From Rossellomorea aquimaris TF-12 (GTDB lineage: Bacteria > Bacillota > Bacilli > Bacillales > Bacillaceae_B), in NCBI RefSeq assembly GCF_001648555.1, contig NZ_LQXM01000023.1, positions 1-64,000 of the forward strand: 64,000 nucleotides of DNA. The letters are read 5' to 3'. The notes under the pieces were generated by a model that was not told the DNA's origin, ran no database searches, and saw nothing but the letters and a program-made list of their open reading frames with translations. Of this stretch, positions 53,565 to 62,585 are shown in pieces (positions within the stretch are counted from its first letter, which is position 1; each line of letters begins with the position of its first letter). The translations under genes were made by a program, and so were the position numbers.

Positions 53565-54195
53565 AGGCAATATCATTTTTCACAGCATAGATGGCTAGCT
53601 GTGTGCGATCTCTCAGTTCCAGTTTTTGAAGGATTTGAGAGATGTGATTTTTCACGGTTCCTACTGATAAAAACAGTTTTTCCGCAATTTCTTTGTTGGT
53701 ACATCCTTGTCCAATTAATCCAGTAATTGTAACCTCTCGTGGTGTTAGAGGATGAGGAGTTTGTGGCTCTTTTTGATGGGAAAGGAGTTTAGGTACAACC
53801 TTTGCCGCCACTTCATGATGGATGGTCATCCCGCCGCTAAGACAACTATGTATGGACTGAATTAATTCCTCTCCTTCCGCTGTTTTCAAAAGAAAGCCAT
53901 TGGCTCCTTCCTTTAGAGCTTGTAGAGCATATTCATCGTCATTGAAGGTTGTCAGGATTAAGATTTTTACGTTTGGCCATTTCTTCTTTATTATTCTAGT
54001 TGATTCAATACCGTTCATTTCCGGCATTCGAATATCCATGACAATAAGATCGATGGCGTACGACTCCATCTTTCCTATGGCTTCGTTTCCATTTCCCGCT
54101 TCTGCCACTACCTTTAATGATGAGTCCTGCTCGATCATCATTTTGAGCCCCTGTCGAACAATTCCTTGATCTTCAACTAGTAATATACTCTTCAC
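53563..54195 (-). CDS. NarL-type response regulator, LnrK/YfiK-like
   Basis: 210 aa. Receiver domain with phospho-acceptor Asp54 in IVMDIRMPEM and the switch lysine in LKTAEGEE; C-terminal LuxR helix-turn-helix LTPREVTITGLIGQGCTNKEIAEKLFLSVGTVKNHISQI. It should activate the ABC genes downstream. It starts 1 nt after the kinase stop, so the two are coupled. Confidence 0.92.
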   Translation of the reverse strand: MKSILLVEDQGIVRQGLKMMIEQDSSLKVVAEAGNGNEAIGKMESYAIDLIVMDIRMPEMNGIESTRIIKKKWPNVKILILTTFNDDEYALQALKEGANGFLLKTAEGEELIQSIHSCLSGGMTIHHEVAAKVVPKLLSHQKEPQTPHPLTPREVTITGLIGQGCTNKEIAEKLFLSVGTVKNHISQILQKLELRDRTQLAIYAVKNDIA

Positions 54196-54196
54196 G

Positions 54197-55294
54197 TTAT
54201 TCTGCCTCCTTTAGTGGAAAGGAACTATTAATACTGAATTCATCGCTTGTTTGATGAATGTCAATCTTCCCACCGAGTTCTTCAACTCGTTCTTTCATAT
54301 TTTTCAAACCAAAACCTGGTTGAAACGGTTTACTAGGTTGAATATGGTTCGTGATTTTCAGACTTAAATGCCCTTGAGCTGTTTTTCCTAAAGTTACTTT
54401 TACTTCTCTTACATGAGCATGCCTCATTGCATTCGTTATACCTTCTTGAATACTTCTAAACAGAACGATATTTTGTTTATTTGTTAAGGGAGTAGATAAC
54501 ACACCTTGTTGAGTGGTTAGCTGAATCATAATATGACTCTCAGATTCCAGCTTGCGAATTAATTGGAGAACCGATTGAATCCCTGTGACCTCTCCTTCTT
54601 TCAAGGTACTAACAGCTTCTCTGGTTTCTTCTAAACTATCCTTTGCCAACTGCTTTAGGTCCTCATATGCCGCCTTTCCATGTTGAATCGACAGCATTTC
54701 TATTTTCATTAAAAGAGCTGTTAGCTTATGTCCAACAGAATCATGAATATCCCGTGCAATCCTTGTCCTCTCTTCTGCTTTTGAATGCTGTTCTGTAACA
54801 TAAAGCAGTCTTTTAAGCTTGCGGTACTCCCCTAAAAGTTTCTCGTACAAGTCTCGTTGTTCTTTTCGATTATGAAATAGAGTGTTTAATTGGTAGGTTG
54901 AATATAGAAATAGTCCGACTATGATGAGGTCCACATAGGTAAAGCTTGACAAGAAGATTGCCATTTCTACTCCTATCAGAATAATGGTTAGAGAAAGAAA
55001 CGAGCGATATTTAGAAGGGTGAAGGTACATACTCCCTTCGAGATGAAAAAAACAAAGAAGGGCCCATATATAAATAGATAGAGAGCCTACGAGAGTAGCA
55101 CCAATAATGATTAAAAGCTGAGCCCAGTATAATAAATATGACTTCTTTGCGACTGGAACAAAAAAGAATAAAGAAATTGAGGTAGAATAAATAATAATCA
55201 GTAAAATTAAAGAATTATTCTGCAAGGAGGATTCTATTATATAAAGTCCCCATATAATACTAAGTATGATGGTTCGAATGAAAGAATTTTTCAC
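54197..55294 (-). CDS. NarL-system sensor histidine kinase, LnrJ/YfiJ-like
   Basis: 365 aa. About five N-terminal membrane helices and almost no extracellular domain, which is the intramembrane-sensing layout. HisKA_3 dimerisation box ERTRIARDIHDSVGHKL with His184, then HATPase with ITNAMRHAH and GFGLKNMKERV. Such kinases typically sense membrane disturbance or the transported amphiphile. It heads the five-gene cluster. Confidence 0.9.
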   Translation of the reverse strand: MKNSFIRTIILSIIWGLYIIESSLQNNSLILLIIIYSTSISLFFFVPVAKKSYLLYWAQLLIIIGATLVGSLSIYIWALLCFFHLEGSMYLHPSKYRSFLSLTIILIGVEMAIFLSSFTYVDLIIVGLFLYSTYQLNTLFHNRKEQRDLYEKLLGEYRKLKRLLYVTEQHSKAEERTRIARDIHDSVGHKLTALLMKIEMLSIQHGKAAYEDLKQLAKDSLEETREAVSTLKEGEVTGIQSVLQLIRKLESESHIMIQLTTQQGVLSTPLTNKQNIVLFRSIQEGITNAMRHAHVREVKVTLGKTAQGHLSLKITNHIQPSKPFQPGFGLKNMKERVEELGGKIDIHQTSDEFSINSSFPLKEAE

Positions 55295-55379
55295 ACACTA
55301 CATCCTTTCTACTATCTTACTTTGAAATTACTAAATTAATCCATTTCAGTCAACATACTTCAGAATAAACTATAATAAA

Positions 55380-55582
55380 AACAACAATCTTTATGGAAGG
55401 CCCTTTTAAAAGATTGTTGTTTTATAACATGAGTTTCTAATGGCTCTGTCAACCAGTAGATGCTAGGTGGTGAGGGAAACTACTTCGCTTCCGAGGTCTC
55501 GGCACGCCCATACTCCCGCAGGAGTCTACGCTGTTCCCCTCACCATCTTCAAGAAAATACATGACAGAGCTAAATAGTGATA
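55380..55582. repeat. Dispersed repeat element, family B, abutting a second repeat end
   Basis: A 13-bp inverted repeat AACAACAATCTTT (55380) / AAAGATTGTTGTT (55409) looks like two element ends meeting. The element running right has inverted ends TGGCTCTGTCA (55441) and TGACAGAGCTA (about 55562), and inner GGTGAGGG / CCCTCACC. It is non-coding. Related pieces are at 35201, 45925 and 49690. Confidence 0.72.
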
Positions 55583-55633
55583 AAAACAATCTAAAAAAGT
55601 ATTTCTACTATCCGAACTAAAATCGACCACTGT

Positions 55634-55740
55634 ACACTTTGAAAATAGGCTGTTCTCGAAACGTGTAAGGTATTTATTTAGTCTATATTAAGAAAATCAT
55701 GCTTTAAAGTTGATTGGCGCGGAAATCAATCACTACTCGT
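55634..55740. repeat. Repeat R2 copy 2 and a collapsed family A element
   Basis: 55634-55694 matches R2 at 10675 (shared TTAGTCTATATTAAGAA). Next to it, 55706-55738 reads AAAGTTGATTGGCGCGGAA then ATCAATCACTACT, which equals the two outer ends of family A fused together in reverse orientation. No ORF is present between 55295 and 55843. Confidence 0.6.
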
Positions 55741-55843
55741 TTTTTCAAGAGCAAAAAAGTTTAAACGAAAACATCCTTATGAAAAGAGCTTTCTATGATT
55801 TTAGGTATACTAGATAAAGACAAATAACAAAGGAGTAATGACA

Positions 55844-57292
55844 ATGGACATTCTTTCGATCCTATTAGGGGTTCTTTTCGTACTTAATCTTGCCTCAGCA
55901 GCTGTTGTCATTTTTTTAGAAAGAAAAGATGCAGGTGCTACGTGGGCTTGGCTTATGGTTCTTTTTTTCATTCCTTTACTTGGATTCATACTTTACCTAA
56001 TTTTTGGTCAGAACTTAAGTCGTAAGCGCTTGTTCGATTGGGAGGAAATGAAGAGAATTGGTATTGAAGACCTGATACAGCGTCAAATCACCGCTCTCAA
56101 AGAGCACCGCTTCTCTTTCAGCAGCGACACAACTTATATCTATCAAGACCTCATTTATATGCACTTAATCAATAATGAAGCTCTCCTTACCCAAGACAAC
56201 GAAGTGACCGTGTACACACATGGAGAGGATAAATTTAATTCATTACTAAAAGACATAGATTCAGCTAAGGATCATATTCACATACAATACTATATTTTCA
56301 AAAATGACACCCTTGGAAGAAAAATAGTAGACAGACTAACGTACAAAGCGAAGCAAGGGGTAAAGGTTCGGTTATTATATGATGAAATGGGTTCTCGTCG
56401 AACAAGGAGACGATTTTTCAAAGACCTTCTCACTGCCGGCGGAGAAGTTGAAGTGTTTTTCCCTTCAAAAATCCCTTTTATCAATTTGCGCCTGAACTAT
56501 CGGAATCATAGAAAGATTGTTGTGATTGATGGAAAGGTTGGTTATGTTGGGGGATTTAATGTGGGTAACGAATACCTAGGATTAAACCCAAAGTTCGGCT
56601 ATTGGAGAGATACTCATCTTCGAATAGTCGGGAGTGCTTCCTTAGCTATGCAAACACGGTTTATCCTGGATTGGAATCAAGCAAGTAAGTCAAAGAAGAT
56701 CGCTTATAATATGCGCTACTTTCCTCAATCTCAATTTAAGGGTCAGGCTGGCATTCAAATGGTCACATGTGGACCAGATTCAGAGTGGGAGCAAATAAAA
56801 AATGGCTACATCAAAATGATTTCATCTGCTAAAAAATCGATCTTCATACAAACGCCCTACTTCATACCGGATGCAAGTTTGTTAGATTCATTGAGAATTG
56901 CTGCACTCACGGGAGTAGATGTGCGCATAATGATTCCAAATAAACCAGATCATTTATTTGTGTATTGGGCTACCTATTCTTATATAGGTGAATTATTAAA
57001 GGCTGGTGCGAAAATATACATCTATGAGAATGGGTTTATTCACGCAAAAACCATTGTCGTTGATGAGCTCATTTCTTCCGTTGGAACTGCCAATATTGAC
57101 GTAAGAAGCTTCAGATTAAACTTTGAGGTGAATGCTTTCATCTATGATAAATCTTTATCAGAAAGATTAAGTACGATTTTCATGTCCGATATTAATAAAA
57201 GTAAAGAAATGACACTTGCAATTTATAACGAGAGACCAATGATCATACGCTTTAAGGAATCGGTTTCGAGGCTGATTTCGCCAATTTTATAA
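55844..57292 (+). CDS. cls: Cardiolipin synthase (phospholipase D superfamily)
   Basis: 482 aa. Two N-terminal membrane helices (SILLGVLFVLNLASAAVVIF and AWLMVLFFIPLLGFILYLIFG), then two HKD motifs: NHRKIVVIDGKVGYVGGFN at about residue 220 and FIHAKTIVVDELISSVGTAN at about 400. It condenses phosphatidylglycerol molecules into cardiolipin at the membrane. The ATG at 55844 is preferred because AAGGAG lies 8 nt upstream; the ATG at 55838 is only 2 nt from it. Confidence 0.93.
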   Translation: MDILSILLGVLFVLNLASAAVVIFLERKDAGATWAWLMVLFFIPLLGFILYLIFGQNLSRKRLFDWEEMKRIGIEDLIQRQITALKEHRFSFSSDTTYIYQDLIYMHLINNEALLTQDNEVTVYTHGEDKFNSLLKDIDSAKDHIHIQYYIFKNDTLGRKIVDRLTYKAKQGVKVRLLYDEMGSRRTRRRFFKDLLTAGGEVEVFFPSKIPFINLRLNYRNHRKIVVIDGKVGYVGGFNVGNEYLGLNPKFGYWRDTHLRIVGSASLAMQTRFILDWNQASKSKKIAYNMRYFPQSQFKGQAGIQMVTCGPDSEWEQIKNGYIKMISSAKKSIFIQTPYFIPDASLLDSLRIAALTGVDVRIMIPNKPDHLFVYWATYSYIGELLKAGAKIYIYENGFIHAKTIVVDELISSVGTANIDVRSFRLNFEVNAFIYDKSLSERLSTIFMSDINKSKEMTLAIYNERPMIIRFKESVSRLISPIL

Positions 57293-57365
57293 TGAATATT
57301 GCGATTTCTACGAAGAAGAAGGCATAATAGAAGATAGAACACTTCAATCAGAGAGGAATGAAATC

Positions 57366-57623
57366 ATGAGTGTACATAAAGAGATTACAAAGCATTCAAC
57401 CAAACAAAACCAACTTGTACAAGAATTTATGATATTAGACGAGCTTAGAGAAAGAGCAATCAGTGAAGCCGTTCAGCTGTGCTTGAATGGGGAGTCTTTT
57501 ACAACAGATCGTATTAATTCGGTCACACAGGAAATCAATGCCCTTGCCCGACAAGGTGTTGTTCCTCTAAGAAAGCTCGTTACAACAGATATGGTAAAAG
57601 AATATGCGGAAACACTAAAATAA
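57366..57623 (+). CDS. Small protein, probable DUF2533 (YpbS-like)
   Basis: 85 aa, soluble, helical and charged: VHKEITKHSTKQNQLVQEF and LDELRERAISEAVQLCLNG, with a C-terminal VTTDMVKEYAETL. GAGAGG lies 8 nt before the ATG. The size and N-terminal pattern fit the Bacillus YpbS/DUF2533 family, an assignment made from memory. Function unknown. Confidence 0.7.
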   Translation: MSVHKEITKHSTKQNQLVQEFMILDELRERAISEAVQLCLNGESFTTDRINSVTQEINALARQGVVPLRKLVTTDMVKEYAETLK

Positions 57624-57624
57624 T

Positions 57625-57670
57625 AAAGAAAAAGTAGCATTCAATTATTCACGAATGCTACTTTTTCTTT
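57625..57670 (+). terminator. Terminator of the DUF2533-like gene
   Basis: An 18-bp stem (AAAGAAAAAGTAGCATTC and complement) with a 10-nt loop and flanking T-run; it works in either direction. Confidence 0.92.
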
Positions 57671-57726
57671 ATTATTTGTAAACTTTCTATATAATGGTAA
57701 TAACTAACAATAACAGAGGTGGCTTT

Positions 57727-58326
57727 ATGGACATAGAAACTATATTTGGCAATTTACCCACGTTAGAAACAGAACGGCTAATATTAAGAAAGATAACGGT
57801 AGAAGACGTTGAAGATATGTTTTCATATGGTTCTAATGAAGAAGTATCTAAGTATGTTACCTGGGACACTCACAAAACAATATCTGATACGAAAGAGTTT
57901 GTTGATTTTGTACTAACCCGATACGAGAACAATCAAGTTGCTCCTTGGGGGATAGTGTACAAAGAAAACGGAAAACTTATCGGTACAATTGATTTTATTT
58001 CGTGGCAAGTGAAGGACAATTCAGCTGAAATTGGATATGTCATTTCTCAGGATTATTGGGGTAAGGGCATCACAACAGAAGCCGCACATGAAGTAATTAA
58101 ATTTGGATTTCATCATATGGATTTAGTTCGAGTTCAAGCAAGGTGTTTCGTAGAAAACATTGGTTCTTCAAGGGTAATGGAGAAAATAGGGATGTCCTAT
58201 GAAGGAATATTAAGAAAAACTGCATTCATAAAGGGGAAACATCGAGATTTAAAAATGTACTCCATTTTAAGAGAAGAATTTTCCTACATGCACAAACAAA
58301 AAGTTGAAAGTGCAAACATTTTATAG
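57727..58326 (+). CDS. GNAT family N-acetyltransferase (RimJ/RimL type)
   Basis: 199 aa. LETERLILRKITVEDVEDMF at the N-terminus, GYVISQDYWGKGITTEAAHEVIKFGF as the acetyl-CoA loop and ENIGSSRVMEKIGMSYEGILR near the C-terminus are diagnostic for the ribosomal-protein-alanine acetyltransferase type. GAGGTGG lies 4 nt before the ATG at 57727. The acceptor is unknown. Confidence 0.92.
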   Translation: MDIETIFGNLPTLETERLILRKITVEDVEDMFSYGSNEEVSKYVTWDTHKTISDTKEFVDFVLTRYENNQVAPWGIVYKENGKLIGTIDFISWQVKDNSAEIGYVISQDYWGKGITTEAAHEVIKFGFHHMDLVRVQARCFVENIGSSRVMEKIGMSYEGILRKTAFIKGKHRDLKMYSILREEFSYMHKQKVESANIL

Positions 58327-58355
58327 ATCGTTTGAGAATGTAAAGAAACAGCTCA

Positions 58356-58413
58356 AAAAGACGTCCCCGATACCTTTCATCAAAAAATTGAAAGATATTG
58401 GGGACGTCTTTTT
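58356..58413. terminator. Strong bidirectional terminator
   Basis: A long stem of about 20 bp with few mismatches (AAAAGACGTCCCC / GGGGACGTCTTTT) between convergent genes. Confidence 0.9.
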
Positions 58414-58464
58414 TGTATGTATGGGCCAGAGTTGATTGAGAACACGACAATACAACTAAAATGT

Positions 58465-58737
58465 TTATGCTTTCAGTGCGCTATTCCAGCCATCATAGAC
58501 GAAGACAGGTTGCGAATCATTTTCAGCGCGTTCAATGACTACATAGTTTTTGTGGGCTACTACTGTTTGGTCGTCTGGTAAATCGAGTAAAGTCACAATA
58601 TCCTGCTTTACCTTAACAATAACAGTGTTTTCTCTAAGGGAGGTTACTACACCACTTACCACATGTTTCTTTCGTTTGAATTCAATTGTATCTCCAAGAT
58701 TTGCATAATCTTTTGAGTATAAGAAGGTATTATCCAT
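58465..58737 (-). CDS. DUF2187 family small protein (YkvS-like)
   Basis: 90 aa. The DUF2187 core is GDTIEFKRKKHVVSGVVTSL ... ENTVIVKV ... TVVAHKNYVVIE, an SH3-like small beta barrel. The core ends at about residue 70 and a 20-residue C-terminal extension follows. AAGGAG lies 8 nt before the ATG. Function unknown in all Bacillus members. Confidence 0.85.
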   Translation of the reverse strand: MDNTFLYSKDYANLGDTIEFKRKKHVVSGVVTSLRENTVIVKVKQDIVTLLDLPDDQTVVAHKNYVVIERAENDSQPVFVYDGWNSALKA

Positions 58738-58855
58738 TATAAAATCTCCTTTGCAATATAGTAAATGATTATTCGCTTATACAATTCTCTTTATCTTATT
58801 TAATAGTTCATATACCACTTTTCAATCAGGTCGAAACCTTTTTCATTCTGTGAAA

Positions 58856-59875
58856 TTAAGTCGTACTTTTTTCTCCTTTAGCTGGTTGCTTCCATTGAGT
58901 TAGTAAATGGCTTTCCTTCTCTTCTTTCAACCCTGCTTTTAATTCAGTCTTATTTCTATTTTTATGCCACTCCCATGTATCTTGAATGGTAGCTCGGGGT
59001 GAACGGTGGGATAAGCCTTGCTTCTTTGCTTTTGTAATGTCCGCTAATATATATCCATCAGGAGTTTCATCATTCACAGGAACCCAAAGCGGTAACTCCG
59101 TAAAGGGCTGGATATCATTTTTTATTAAAAACGAATCCTCGATCCAGTTCTGTTTAGGAGGCTGGTCCATAAATTCTTTAGACAAATCATCAATGAAATC
59201 TTCCATCGTGTAAAAATCAGACGGACCTGTTACATTGAACGTTCTACCGACTGATTCTTCCGCTTTCGTTAACGTCCATTGTACCAAGTCACGTACATCC
59301 ACCCATTGAATTTCCCTCGTTTTAGCTCCTGGTATCACCATGTCTCCACCTTTAGAAAAACGATCTAGCCAATAGGTAAAGCGATCGGTTGGATCAAATG
59401 GGCCAACAATTAATCCGGGACGTATAATGAGGTGATTTTCAGGAAACTCCTGTCTTACTAATTGTTCACAAGCTGCCTTTAATGGACCGTATGTTTCCCC
59501 TGTCATTTTTTCTATTGTCGGGTCCTCGACTACTCCTACAGGATAGGCCTCTTGGTTTCTTCCATTCTTAAAGTCTCTATAAACCGAGATGGTGGAAATA
59601 AACACATACTGCTTTGCCTGGTCTTTTAAGTATTGAAGAGATTGTTCAACAACCCTTGGGACATACCCACAAGTATCAATGACAACGTCCCACTCTCTCC
59701 CTTTTAACGCCCCTAAATTCCCGTCGCGATCTCCCTGAAGCTTTATGGCCTCCGGGAACAGCTCAGGGTTTGTTTGTCCTCGATTAAAGAGAGTTAATTC
59801 ATGCCCTCTCTTAAGGACCTCTTCAGCAAAATGTCGGCCAACAAAATTCGTTCCACCTATTATAAGTATTTTCAT
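58856..59875 (-). CDS. NAD-dependent epimerase/dehydratase (extended SDR)
   Basis: 339 aa. It starts MKILIIGGTNFVGRHFAEEVL with the Rossmann glycine motif; FISTISVYRD replaces the usual Ser-Tyr-x3-Lys arrangement, followed by TGETYGPLKAACEQLV with YGPLK as YxxxK. It resembles the reductases annotated as NAD-dependent epimerases acting on sugars or isoflavone-type substrates. It overlaps the lipoprotein gene by 1 nt (coupled). Substrate unknown. Confidence 0.87.
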   Translation of the reverse strand: MKILIIGGTNFVGRHFAEEVLKRGHELTLFNRGQTNPELFPEAIKLQGDRDGNLGALKGREWDVVIDTCGYVPRVVEQSLQYLKDQAKQYVFISTISVYRDFKNGRNQEAYPVGVVEDPTIEKMTGETYGPLKAACEQLVRQEFPENHLIIRPGLIVGPFDPTDRFTYWLDRFSKGGDMVIPGAKTREIQWVDVRDLVQWTLTKAEESVGRTFNVTGPSDFYTMEDFIDDLSKEFMDQPPKQNWIEDSFLIKNDIQPFTELPLWVPVNDETPDGYILADITKAKKQGLSHRSPRATIQDTWEWHKNRNKTELKAGLKEEKESHLLTQWKQPAKGEKSTT

Positions 59876-60501
59876 TATTCAGTCTCCTTTTTTGATACTC
59901 GTTCCGTTAAGATGATTTTGTAGACATAAGCTAGATCCGAATCCCCTATTCCTCCAGCCGGATTCCCATTCTCATCTAAATTGATAGAAGATATTCCATT
60001 CCCATTTGTTCCTGCCCAAGCAAATAGAGGAACAGGCTTATTCTTTTTCAACTTTACTTTTTCCGTCAGAAGTGAATCCATTGTATAGCCTTGTACCTGG
60101 ACTTCATGGCTTGAAGACATATAGCCATCCTCCACCCCATGAATAATCTCGAGAAAATTATCCTGCTTATTTAATCCAATGGACCAAATCGAATGATCGT
60201 AGGAATACTGAACGACATTTGATGTAAATGGCTGTTCTTCTACTAGCTTCCCTTTTTCATATACGTCCACTACTAGATGAATATCATCGTTCCCTTTTAG
60301 TGTCCCATCCAATTCATAAAAATCAATATAGTCGATTCCAGTGTGATTCACTAAATCTATTTCTTGTTTATTTAACTTATGTGGCTTGATTGTCAGTGTT
60401 GTAGCTTTTTGAGGCTCAAATAGTTCTTCAGATGTTTTGGATGTGCATCCTGTTATTAAAATGATGGATAGTAACAAAAAGAACCATCTTCTCTTGCTCA
60501 A
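59875..60501 (-). CDS. Lipoprotein of unknown function
   Basis: 208 aa. Signal peptide FFLLLSIILITGCTS with a lipobox (ITGC), so it is predicted to be anchored at the outer face of the membrane. The rest is beta-rich and acidic with no domain that I recognise. It is cotranscribed with the epimerase gene. The 420-bp gap upstream (60502-60921) contains only a terminator. Confidence 0.75.
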   Translation of the reverse strand: MSKRRWFFLLLSIILITGCTSKTSEELFEPQKATTLTIKPHKLNKQEIDLVNHTGIDYIDFYELDGTLKGNDDIHLVVDVYEKGKLVEEQPFTSNVVQYSYDHSIWSIGLNKQDNFLEIIHGVEDGYMSSSHEVQVQGYTMDSLLTEKVKLKKNKPVPLFAWAGTNGNGISSINLDENGNPAGGIGDSDLAYVYKIILTERVSKKETE

Positions 60502-60870
60502 CCCCTCATCCTCCTCTAATCATAATCCTTTTCTTATACATTGGCTATTGTATTAGGAAAATCCTTCCTTTATTATACTATTTTGCTTTATGAAAAGTGG
60601 ATTTTTTTATGATCATTTATTCTATCAATGGAAGTGCTTTGTTTAATTAGTATGGTATTAGCTACTTAGGAATTGAATGTCTAATGCATTCACTTTGGGG
60701 TCTATCCCTTCCGTCTTTCAGTTCGTGTGAACTTTTTAACTTCGATTTTCAATCTTACTTCCACTCTTTATAAGCCATTTGACAAAAACCGGGTATTCAT
60801 CACACCTTTTTAATGTTTTATTAACCTCATTAGCAAAGAAGATTACGAATACAACCTTGCAAAAAGAGTA

Positions 60871-60912
60871 AAAAAAGACGTTTCGATGGGATCTCACCCG
60901 TCAAAACGTCTT
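60871..60912 (-). terminator. Terminator of the MFS gene
   Basis: On the minus strand AAGACGTTTTGACGGG pairs with CCCATCGAAACGTCTT and is followed by TTTTTAC. Confidence 0.9.
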
Positions 60913-60921
60913 CTGAAACAT

Positions 60922-62094
60922 TCAATATGCAAGGGCGTTCTTTTTCTCTTCTTTCATTAATACGAAGCATAGGAAGACCCCTAAAAGAGATAGAACAGCA
61001 AAGAATAAATAAACCGTATAGATGGAGTATGTCTCTAAAATGAATCCTCCTACGAACGTGCTAAACCAGTTGCCCAGTCCATTTCCAATGGCGGAATACA
61101 TTGTAACAGCCGTCGCAGTAATATGAGCAGGTGTAATTTCTCTGATATAACGTAATCCTGCTGGTATAAACAAACCAATGGCTAAACCTTGCATCACAGC
61201 AGAAGAGTACACTAACCAAAGGCTCGGTTCGGTAAAATAAAAGAGCCAACGGAGCATAGACGCTACACCTGCTAACGCTGCTACAGATAGCAAACCAAAC
61301 TTATCAATCCAAGCTCCTGCAATTCGCATAAATGGAATTTCAGATAAGACAGCAATGAGGAAGGCAAGCCCAATACCTGTGTACGTTCCACCTGAATCCT
61401 CTACGAACAAACCAAAATATACGTTATTTGCCAAGTTTGGACCAAACACTAAGAATGTCACAACTAAAAAGATAAGAAACCTCTTCATACCAAACAATTC
61501 TTTCATCCCTGCTTTTAGATCAAGCTTAGTTGAAGCTCGCTCTTTCGGAAAACGGAAGGACAGAATGCCCGAGAGTATTAAACAGATAAAGAAGGAATAA
61601 AATATGATGGTAGGACCTATAAACCCTTCTGATAATCTTCCCATCAAAAATACGGCTAATCCGAAGCCCAGTGAGCCAAACAATCGTATATTTCCATAGT
61701 TATAGCGAACTTTACTCGTATATTTTAAGCTGATACTATCCGATACTGGAATAATCGCGCTTTGAAAAATGGCCACCAATACGGCTGTAATGAGTAGTCC
61801 ATAATAAAAATCCATAATCAGATACCCGAGAGCAAATAAACCAGCTATAAATGAAGTGAATCCCAATACTATAGTTGGGCGGTTGGTAGTATCACTGACC
61901 ATTCCCCAAATTGGCTGAAAGAAAATCATCATAATCGGTCCTACAGACATAATGGTTCCAATCTGATATCCGTTCAATCCAACACTTTGACTCAAGTAAA
62001 CGCTCAATAGCGGATACAGACTTCCAACACCAAAAAAAGTTAATAAATAAAATCCTTGTAAGGTAAAAATTTGATTACGAATGGTTCGTTCCAC
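60922..62094 (-). CDS. MFS transporter (MFS_1-like, YwbF/LacY-type)
   Basis: 390 aa, 12 predicted helices. It starts with FYLLTFFGVGSLYPLLSVYL and has the loop-2 motif MVSDTTNRPTIV and the mid-protein AGAWIDKFGLLS. The layout resembles the 3-phenylpropionate/nucleoside-type MFS_1-like group. Substrate unknown. No regulator is adjacent. Confidence 0.87.
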   Translation of the reverse strand: MERTIRNQIFTLQGFYLLTFFGVGSLYPLLSVYLSQSVGLNGYQIGTIMSVGPIMMIFFQPIWGMVSDTTNRPTIVLGFTSFIAGLFALGYLIMDFYYGLLITAVLVAIFQSAIIPVSDSISLKYTSKVRYNYGNIRLFGSLGFGLAVFLMGRLSEGFIGPTIIFYSFFICLILSGILSFRFPKERASTKLDLKAGMKELFGMKRFLIFLVVTFLVFGPNLANNVYFGLFVEDSGGTYTGIGLAFLIAVLSEIPFMRIAGAWIDKFGLLSVAALAGVASMLRWLFYFTEPSLWLVYSSAVMQGLAIGLFIPAGLRYIREITPAHITATAVTMYSAIGNGLGNWFSTFVGGFILETYSIYTVYLFFAVLSLLGVFLCFVLMKEEKKNALAY

Positions 62095-62381
62095 GAGTGT
62101 ATCCCCCAGATGTTTTTGTCTACCTTATAGTAGACCTTGGTAGCTCGATTGTAAATAAATTTGTACCTTTTTTTGGATAAAGTGAATCTTTCTTCAGGGG
62201 AAGGATATTTATCTGATTAGGTCATTAGGCCCTATGAGAATAGGATGCAGCCTCCTTATACAACGATACCCAAAAACATTTAACGAAAGAACAATGCATC
62301 TTAAGAAAACTTTTCCGTTTGACTTTTTCCCTTAAACGCATTAAAGTATGGGAAGTAAATTCAGTTAATCATATAGTAAGT

Positions 62382-62537
62382 ATTCTTCTTATCCAGAGAG
62401 GCGGAGGGACTGGCCCTACGATGCCTCGGCAGCGGACTCATTTTGAGTGCTGTGCCACATCCAGCAAGCGTCATGCTTGGAAGATAAGAAGAGTGTTTCA
62501 TATTATTGAAACCTCTTCTTATTGGAAGAGGTTTTTT
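62382..62537 (+). promoter_or_regulatory. SAM-I (S-box) riboswitch with terminator
   Basis: The aptamer spans 62382-62484. P1 is TTCTTCTTATC / GATAAGAAGA, with the S-box conserved AGAGAGGCGGAGGGACTGGC, CCTACGATGCCTCGGCA and GTGCCACATCCAGCAAG. The terminator is AAACCTCTTC / GAAGAGGTTT plus T7 at 62509-62537; CTCTTCTTAT of the terminator can instead pair with ATAAGAAGAG of P1 as antiterminator. High SAM should switch off the transporter gene downstream. Confidence 0.96.
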
Positions 62538-62585
62538 TGTTTTCTTCCACCATTTAATTTAAAGCCTTACAAAGGAGTGTTCGTA

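Noticed and set aside
62319-62585. N-terminal extension of the MetT ORF through the leader
   Set aside because: It would translate the SAM riboswitch and its terminator. The TTG at 62586 has a proper ribosome site and fits the family start.
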